NCBI GenBank assembly: GCA_002914845.1 | Contig: JXTC01000223.1 | Location: 95,955-159,954, forward strand | Source: Trema orientale | Lineage: Eukaryota > Streptophyta > Magnoliopsida > Rosales > Cannabaceae | DNA: 64,000 bases | Reading direction: 5' to 3' | Part shown: positions 57,217 through 64,000 of the stretch, in pieces | Numbering within the stretch: the first letter of the stretch is position 1 | Layout: each line of letters begins with the position of its first letter | Made by a program: the position numbers and the translations under genes | The notes under the pieces: generated by a model | What the model was told of the DNA's origin: nothing | What the model saw: only the letters and a program-made list of their open reading frames with translations | Database searches by the model: none

Positions 57217-59008
57217 TATTGGTTTTGAAATTGAATTTACGGTAGAAGTTTGGTCCAGGAATATTCAAAAAAATTTCTCAAAGCAATTGACTATATGAAT
57301 GCATAATATTGATTTACAGAAAATAGAAAATAAACAAGGAGAATAAATTATATACATCTTGTAGTCTATCAGCGGATCCTAACTTTTCTATTTTCTAAAC
57401 CACGATCTTCCAATCCAAGTCTCAAACACAATTGGATGAACGTGTGGGTGTTGTGTACAGTTTCTTAAACTCACACTTTTAGACACTTGCAATATTTTTA
57501 ACACATGAAATTGCAAGAGTGTTTTCTACAAAGAATATGAAAACTCTTTTCTTTTTCTCTCTAGTTTATGGAGACTCTTTTTAGAAACTATATGTTTACT
57601 GCTCTTCTTTGCTATCTCATTATATATATATATATATATTAACTATAGGCACCAATCTAGTAGGTTTTTTTTTTTTATACCTATACATAGGTATCACTTT
57701 GGCCAATAAAAAATTTTTTTGCAAATTTTTTATGGTAAAAAGTAAGAGAGAGAAATAACATTAATGATGTACGTCTTTTCATACACTTTATTATAGTCGT
57801 TGGATCACCATTAGATGATGATCTAACAGCTAAAAAAAATTACCTATACATAGGTTAAAAAAAAAAAAACCTACTGGATTGGCAACCATTAACTATTAAA
57901 TGAATAAAATACCGTGACTTTAGGTTTCTAATAAGATACCTAAGTAGTTTCATGTAAGTTTCATGTAAATTTCATACATATATAATATTTGATTAATTTA
58001 ATAAACTAATATATATATATATATGACTAAAAGAAGACTTAATCAACTTCTTAGTAATTTACATGCCAATAGCCCATCAAATGGGTTGAGATGGTGTATT
58101 TGTCTTCCAAAAGTGTTTCTCTTTTAATAAGTTTCCTGGAAAGTTATCTCTCCATAAATTTAAATTAATTAAATCAAAATTAATTAATTAATTATTAAGA
58201 ATTATGAATTACAAGTAGATAAACTATGTATCTGGACAAAGTGTGCTGTAACAGAAATCGTATAATTTCAAGTACATTGTTTGTGAGAAGTGGAATTGGG
58301 GACCCATAGACTTGTAAATCAAGCTCCAATAAATTATGATAATTAATTAAACTTTTTAATTAAATTATCTTATTTATTAATTCCAGTATCACTCCACTAA
58401 AAATCTAGAATTATACGTGCAGTCTATCGATTTAATCATTATACGTAGTTCAATCCTCCATAGACAATTCATAACTGAAGCTAGGTCATGTTCCGTTTAC
58501 CTCTCCAATTATATCTTTATCTTTGTGTACCATGATTCTCCAATGAATAATTAATTTTTAAATCTATTATAAATTGAGTACTTAAACTGTTCAAGACTTG
58601 AATCAATACACAAGGGAATTATCTTTCTAACTTTCTTATGGAAGGAATAGATTCCATGTCTGTAAGTCATATTTCCAGCTATTTATCTCATTATGCTCCC
58701 AAGATACAAGTGATTCAGTCTATTTTGAAAAACAAACTTTGTTAAGCATGTTAAAGAACATAATGTCTATAACTACTGAGGATTAAGATTGATCTATATA
58801 TGATCATCTAGTGACATTATTTGAACTCTCAATAGATAACGGAATTTATATGAGATTCAAATGATGTCTGGTCCAGTCCTATATAATCAAATTATATAAA
58901 GTACCTCTATTATGATGTCAACACATTAATAGTCCAGACAAGAATATTACATTCTTAATGTTAATGGACCATACTAATAATATTTAATTAAAGATCTTAT
59001 ACTTTAAT
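57217..59008 (-). repeat. Copia-2 5' LTR, outer end truncated
   Basis: It begins TATTGGTTTTG next to the primer-binding remnant and is collinear with the orphan LTR 22687-24669. It stops at about 59008 after CTTTAATTAA, lacking the roughly 200 bp present at 24470-24669. It contains one MITE. Confidence 0.85.
57647..57887. mobile_element. MITE type 2 (241 bp) in the Copia-2 LTR
   Basis: Inverted ends share CCAATC(T/C)AGTAGG, a run of 12-13 T, and ACCTAT(A/G)(C/T)ATAGGTA. A perfect 9-bp duplication, ATTAACTAT (57638-57646 and 57888-57896), flanks it. It is absent from the orphan copy of this LTR near 23110. The duplication length suggests Mutator-type mobilisation. It is unrelated in sequence to the 171-bp MITE. 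Confidence 0.88.
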
Positions 59009-60723
59009 TAAACGACATCTGCCATTACAAAGTTGCTTTTTCGACTAATATTGTGAGGAACTCTTGTGAAAATTGATCTTCGATGTGATATGTAAATCTT
59101 TTGAATCTAGACACTGAAAATTTTAGATCTAAAAGGAATATGCATTATTACATAAAAAATAAAAACTAATTAACAAACCCCACATATAGAGAATTATAAG
59201 TGGGAGAAAACACTCATAAAGTAAAAGAAAGTTCCTAACACCGTCTAGAGATCCTAAAGATCATCCCATTTGGTGAGATAGAAATCTAGAAAAGTAGAAG
59301 ATAGAGAGGATGCAGATGAAGATGAAGTTTTCAGAGAAAAAAAGCGGCTAGAACATTTGATTTGCTGAAATATAAAGTTGTTGTTGTTGTTTTTTTTTTT
59401 TTAAAATAACAATGTTGAGTGAGGCTTTTCATCACAAAATGGCCGTTTATAATATCTGGAATCTAAAGTCTTACATGTAGCCCTGCTTTAAAAAAAAAAA
59501 AAAGAAAAAGAAAGAAATAAAAAGGTCATACATGTAGCCTAGTCATTTATATCTTTTTAGATTTGGCTGATCAGAGCACAAAATAGTAGGTATAAAATTA
59601 CATTAATTAATGCAACTCAGTATCACACAGATAAATTGTTTAGCGGGAAAAAACACACCCTATAATTATTATTGTTCAAGTACATGCATTAGCCGGAGTA
59701 ACAGGACCATGAAGGTTTAAATTTGTGACAATGTCCTATAGAAACTTAATTCTCCTCCATGTATAGACGTGCATGTCACAGTACTGTCTTAAGTACACAT
59801 AATTTCGGCTGTTAAAAATTAGGAAAGCCATAATAGTATTTACTTAAAATATATACATATGAGGAGGTCATTGTCAGAGGTGATTGTCATATATACATTG
59901 TCTCTTACCTTTTATTGGACCGGTTAACTTTCTTTTTTCGATAACTTGGGACGATTAGCTTAAACTTCATGATTTTTTTTAAAAAAATAAATGTAAAATT
60001 ATAATTTACTTATATTCTCTATCTACGGTCGTTTAAAAAACAAAAATAATATAACACTTAAGTAGTAAGTAAAAAAGAATCTACATCATGAAGATGCTAT
60101 GAGCACAGTACCCACTAGCGTCACGCCCATTGAAAAAATGAAGAAAGAAACAAAAACAAGAAAACGGAAAACCTACCTTATGTATGTTTTTACCATGCTT
60201 ATATAGACTATATAAACATTTATTCTACGCGTGGAAACCAAAGGATTGGACTTTATCTCTAGATATTATTAACCAATTAACTTAAGTATACGAAAGCATA
60301 TAATAAATGTCTGCTCAATTAAGTTAGTCTACTACCAAACTTAGGTCTAAGAATATAAACTCTATAATTCCTCATATATATATATATAATATGTAGAGCT
60401 AAGCTGTATGAATAATGATGTATTAATATAAAAAGATAGCTGGGCCCACTGGAAGTAGTTTCGATGCATTGACTCTTGGGGATGGATATACATATATGTT
60501 TCCGATCTTAGCTTTCAAAAGACATATTTTTCTTTTTTCTTTTTTTGCCTTCTAATTGATAAGAATACATCTTCTTTTTAAACAGATATACACAGATTCT
60601 ATATGTATGTTTTCTCATCTAGTTAAGCTAGCCTTTAACCTTATTCTTTCTTTGATCAAACAGAAACAATCTGATAAAAATTAAAGACATAAGACACTTG
60701 TGTCTTTAAGAACTGTTTGTTTC
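59009..60723 (+). promoter_or_regulatory. Upstream region of the VQ gene
   Basis: No other gene is visible between the Copia-2 LTR remnant and the VQ start. A TTGACT W-box core lies at 60469-60474, about 250 bp before the ATG. TATA-like strings occur at 60209-60216 and 60367-60383, but the transcription start cannot be fixed. VQ proteins commonly act with WRKY factors, which bind W-boxes, so feedback is conceivable, though one hexamer is weak evidence. Confidence 0.3.
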
Positions 60724-61290
60724 ATGGAAAACATGATGGTGATGAAACCAAAGTCATGGAATCCCACTTCAGCTACTGGTGATCATAATAAAGTTCTGGC
60801 CATTCACAAAGATTCTCACATGATATCCAAGTTGATGAAACCAAAGATTCGCATAATCCACGTGTTTGCGCCGGAGATCATAAAGACCGACGTTGCAAAT
60901 TTCAGGGAACTGGTGCAGAGCCTCACTGGAAAAGCCGAGTCTGGAGAAGCAGGTCGTCAGGAAAAAGGTTCGGTCAGTAGTAGTAGCAATGATGGCGGCA
61001 GCAGCAGGGGGGAAATGGTCGAAAAGCAAGGCGAGAAAATTCCAAGCTGCATGGAGATGAGAGGGGAAGGTGATCATGAGAAGGTAATAAAGGATGAAAG
61101 ACAGGACTACTTGTGGAGATCATCAATATCAGGCGATCATCATGATCATCAGAGGGTGAATAGCTTCTTGGAGGGTTTTTCCGATTTGGATGGTTTTTAT
61201 GACGATCAGCTTAGTGAATTCCCTTTATCTCTTCCTCAACTAAAATATTCTCGTGTGGATGTGTTTCATGAATTAGATCCAAAGCTATGA
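60724..61290 (+). CDS. VQ-motif protein (plant transcriptional cofactor)
   Basis: This single-exon gene encodes 188 residues from ATG at 60724 to TGA at 61288-61290. The frame is open slightly upstream only through a GTG, so the ATG was chosen. After a Lys-rich N-terminus comes KPKIRIIHVFAPEIIKTDV (residues 39-57) and the VQ motif FRELVQSLTG at residues 60-69, the family's only conserved element. The middle is Ser/Gly/Glu-rich and probably disordered. The C-terminus is acidic, with FLEGFSDLDGFYDDQLSEF. VQ proteins are nuclear cofactors that bind WRKY transcription factors in stress and defence responses. The lack of introns and the length fit the family. It resembles the Arabidopsis VQ8/17/18/25-like group, but no orthologue is claimed. 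It is the only intact cellular gene in the window. Confidence 0.93.
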   Translation: MENMMVMKPKSWNPTSATGDHNKVLAIHKDSHMISKLMKPKIRIIHVFAPEIIKTDVANFRELVQSLTGKAESGEAGRQEKGSVSSSSNDGGSSRGEMVEKQGEKIPSCMEMRGEGDHEKVIKDERQDYLWRSSISGDHHDHQRVNSFLEGFSDLDGFYDDQLSEFPLSLPQLKYSRVDVFHELDPKL

Positions 61291-61318
61291 TTATATATAT
61301 ATATATGTTACACTTGCT

Positions 61319-61340
61319 TGCTCGCTCTCTCTCTCTCTCC
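61319..61340. repeat. (CT)n tract in the VQ 3' region
   Basis: A GCTCGCTCTCTCTCTCTC-type run lies just after a (TA)n stretch (61293-61306) downstream of the VQ stop codon, probably in the 3' untranslated region. Confidence 0.8.
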
Positions 61341-62728
61341 CCCTCGTTTTGTTCGTTTTATGTTGTAATTGGAGATGTTGGATTTCTGTTCTTTCATGTT
61401 AGACAGTATACTTGAAATTAATAGTCATACTTACAGTCAGTGAGTTATTAATAGTACAAGAGTTTATACCGTTTTTGGTTTGCTTATGATTAAGTAGAAA
61501 AATATTATTTTCTACAACACCGACTGATCAAAAGATTAATTTGTACATTGTTGTGATTTGATTCTGATCAGATTGTTTCTCTATCTGTTTAGTTTGTGTT
61601 TGATTCTGATGTCAGTTTGTTCCTCACACATATAGAACTGTAATGTGTATACATATATACTTTCTTGATTCAGATATATGAATGGAAAACTTTGATCTTC
61701 ATTCTTTTGTTACAATTAGCTGTCTAAATAGGGTTTTCTTTTTCAGTTTGTGCTAATCTTTGAATTTAAATTAAAGAGAGTTTACGAAATCTTTTGAGTA
61801 ATTGACAAGCATTTGAAGTTTTTGTGGAGTGCAAGTCTTTATTTTTGTATGCTATCCTGGATTCATTATTTGTTAATGCAGCTACAGCTAGTTAGTGTAG
61901 TGTGAGTCACGATCCCAACAAGAAATTATAGTCTAACGTTTAAGGGTCAAATCATATTTTAATGCATCTCTAAATTGGGTTTAGATATATATACAAGTAT
62001 AAATTTGAACGATTGAGATTTTGGTATCTCATGATGCGATTTGGAAACAGAAGTTGGTAAAGACTACAAATTGCATTGAGCATTAATTCCATGTATCTCA
62101 ACCGAAAAAATAAATAAATACTCTTATGTCAAAGTATTTACTAGTTAACTAGCTAATATTAGTATAAGACTCGTCATTATCATATTAAATCGACTTTCAA
62201 TAATTTTAAGGTTGTTTAAGCGTAGTACTAACTTTTTATTTGGAGATAATTAATACATACCTTTTGGTGGAAGGAATTTGGTAGAAATTAATTAACTGCA
62301 AATTCTATATTTCCTTTCGGTATCATTCGGAGAAATTGTTACATATTTAGTTATGTATAATTTTCTTTTGTTGTTATTCCAGCGAACAAATATTTATATA
62401 TGAGAAATACAATCATTGGCAATGAACACGCAAAGATCTCCATCACAACGACAAACCACCCACTCTGAGTTTAGTATTTATATAATACTCCAATGAGAAA
62501 TTCTGATCGATGGAGAGGCTAAGTCGAGAGCGTGTTGACTTCTGGAGCGACAGCCGAAAAAGTCAACCACTTTAACTTGTCAACTCATGCCTAAAAAAAA
62601 AAAACAAAACGAAAGAAAGGAAGACAAAAGAAAACTTGTCGAACAAGTATTATAATAAAGGACAACATGTTGCAGAAAAGCCTAGTGGAATATAATAGAG
62701 TTGTTAAAAAACGATTGGTTGGCAATAC
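61341..62728. other. Intergenic stretch with no recognisable gene
   Basis: AT-rich sequence with no frame, RNA gene or element end that I can support. TTGACTTC and AGTCAACC near 62536-62565 form a W-box-like inverted pair of unknown meaning. Confidence 0.5.
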
Positions 62729-62963
62729 TGTTAGGCTAGCTGAAATTGTATTAAGTTAATTTTAAGTTGTTAATCAATTTACAAATATTGTTAACTCAAT
62801 CTTCGTAATACCAGCTAAAGTTATATATCAATAAGATCTGTAGTGCTCATTATCAAGCATTTTATAAAAATATCTCAATACTAATTTGCATTTCAAATTG
62901 TTGTTTTCACTTGGTATCAGAGCTCAGAAGCTGTATTATCATTCAACAATGGCATCCATCAAC
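62729..62963 (+). mobile_element. 5' end of a small-LTR Copia element (LTR, primer site, gag start)
   Basis: A 181-bp LTR-like segment, TGTTAGGCTAGC...TTGTTTTCA (62729-62909), is followed by the primer-binding site TGGTATCAGAGC at 62912-62923 and an ATG at 62949 that begins a typical gag start (MASINCK). It is cut at 62964 by a gypsy LTR, so only the first few gag codons remain in the window. Confidence 0.75.
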
Positions 62964-64000
62964 TGTAAAATCCCAGATTTTCAAAGGGCAAACTGGTCAT
63001 TTTGTTAATTTTCGGAGTTAATGGAGGGACTAAGTTGCAAAAGTTTTAAGGAATAGGAACTAAAGTGCAATTTCTGTGAAGGACCAAATTGAAAGGATTT
63101 GAAAGTTGGGGGACTATTTTATAATTTTTAGAAATTTGAATAGTCCCATGCAAACCCCACTTGGGCTTGCCTTCTTCTTCTTCCCTTTCTCTCTCTTCCT
63201 CCCTCATTCTCTCTGTTTCTCTCCTGTCGAAGCTGCCGAAGGAGCAAAAATCCAGGCGCCACCCACTGGTCATTATCCAACAACGAGGACCCCCAGGCGA
63301 AGCTTCGCCGTGCCGCCAGCAACCTGCTGCCCAGCTCCCGTAGTCACCAGAGCCGCCAAACGCCAGCAAGGAGCTTGAGAAGCCACAGACGTTTTTGGTC
63401 ACCGACGACTATTTCGGCCACCGTTTGACCTCAAACTGGGCTCGTTAGATTTGTATCATCGCAATGATCATCAAGGTATGTATTTCACGATCCTATTTAG
63501 CCCGAATCAAAAGTTGCCATTTTTGGATGTTTCGAGTTTTAAGTTTGACTTTTTAATCTGACCTTTGGATTGTGTTTTTGATACCATTTTTGGAATGTAC
63601 TTGGAAAATAGAGAAGATTAATATATATATTGCCTATGTTTGGTAATCGGCACAAAAAACGAAATCAAACGGCTAAGATTTGCTCCGTTTTACGTGCCAC
63701 CATTCTGGTGTAGGCTCGGACTCGAATTGGACAAATTATTTGTCTAACCTTACTAGTTTAGGTGTTAAAAATTCAGTGAAGAGGTCCGATTATGGATTTA
63801 AAGCTCCATTGAGAAGTTAGTTTTTCACAAGAGAATAATTGAGGGTTTCGAATCGGTTCCCGAACCTCCGAGTGATCATCCAACGACACCTCGAAGGACC
63901 CAATAGCGTGGTATTGCTATTCTAGTGGGGTAGGGATTTAGTTACCTTCGTTTTATATCTTTTCGAATAAAACTTATTTTCTACAACATATGAGAACAAA
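62964..64000 (+). repeat. Gypsy-type LTR, running off the window
   Basis: It begins TGTAAAATCCCAGATTTTC and has the style of plant Ty3/gypsy (Tekay-like) LTRs: GGACTAAGTTGCAAAAG-type text, a pyrimidine-rich (TTCTTC)n and CTCTCT stretch near 63170-63225, then a GC-richer leader. Open frames on both strands around 63046-63402 derive from the pyrimidine tract. The LTR is incomplete at the window edge. Confidence 0.7.

Larger units (their letters stand above)
36049..59008 (-). mobile_element. Copia-2, LTR retrotransposon hosting a three-level nest
   Basis: It reads leftwards: 5' LTR 57217-59008 (outer end missing), primer-binding site remnant near 57202-57215, long leader, gag (55607 downward), protease and integrase to 53352, then integrase and RT resume at 38216 and run to about 36535, and a 3' LTR fragment lies at 36049-36291. 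The 15-kb gap is the Athila-like element plus the Mutator-like element. RNase H is missing between RT and the 3' LTR, so the element had an internal deletion. The family is the common plant copia group with gag of the KARCYMLA type. Confidence 0.88.

Noticed and set aside
60700-60723. Upstream GTG start for the VQ gene
   Set aside because: GTG initiation is not expected for a nuclear plant gene, and the ATG at 60724 fits the family's N-terminus.
63046-63402. Frames around the pyrimidine tract near the right edge
   Set aside because: They arise from (TTC)n/(CT)n sequence inside a gypsy-type LTR; Glu/Arg- or Ser/Leu-rich peptides without motifs.

Overview
The window looks like a piece of a eudicot plant nuclear chromosome that is very rich in transposable elements. 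The evidence is AT-rich DNA, Ty1/copia and Ty3/gypsy-type LTR retrotransposons with plant-style primer-binding sites, a Mutator-like transposon with plant MuDR-type domains, MITEs, and one clear plant-specific gene, a VQ-motif protein. The species cannot be named from the sequence. Many open frames begin with GTG or TTG, which is not informative in a nuclear plant genome, so starts were re-chosen as ATG where possible.

Left third (1-25.2 kb). A possible terminal exon lies at the extreme left, followed by CACTA-like subterminal repeats and two adjacent copies of a 171-bp foldback MITE. Then comes a minus-strand Copia element (Copia-1, 3886-20274). Its 3' LTR is split by a complete plus-strand LTR element (family A, copy A, 4258-13957). 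A foldback element and an orphan 2-kb LTR containing a third copy of the same MITE follow.

Middle (25.2-36 kb). A second family A copy lies on the minus strand (25228-33497) and contains a 692-base assembly gap. It is joined head-to-head to a fragment of a third copy on the plus strand, and then to an unrelated gypsy-type LTR.

Right (36-59 kb). This is a three-level nest. Copia-2 (minus strand, 36049-59008) was entered by a plus-strand Athila-like LTR element (38217-53351). That element was entered by a 9.3-kb Mutator-like element (40233-49562) carrying two convergent genes, a MuDR-type transposase and a Ulp1/C48 protease-like gene, separated by a large TAGACA/TGTCTA minisatellite. Copia-2 also holds a hAT-type MITE in gag and a second MITE type in its LTR. 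Most insertions can be checked internally through target-site duplications, interrupted frames or paralogous empty sites.

Far right (59-64 kb). The only convincing cellular gene, the VQ-motif gene (60724-61290), lies here. Beyond it are the start of a small-LTR Copia element and a gypsy LTR running off the window.

The most interesting signals are RNA-level. Copia-1 and family A both carry, in the non-coding stretch upstream of their first recognisable open frame, repeated hairpins with a constant loop or core but different, complementary stems. Family A also combines a GC-rich block, an AT-rich desert, and a protease/integrase-like frame with no reverse transcriptase and altered integrase landmarks, shared by two copies.
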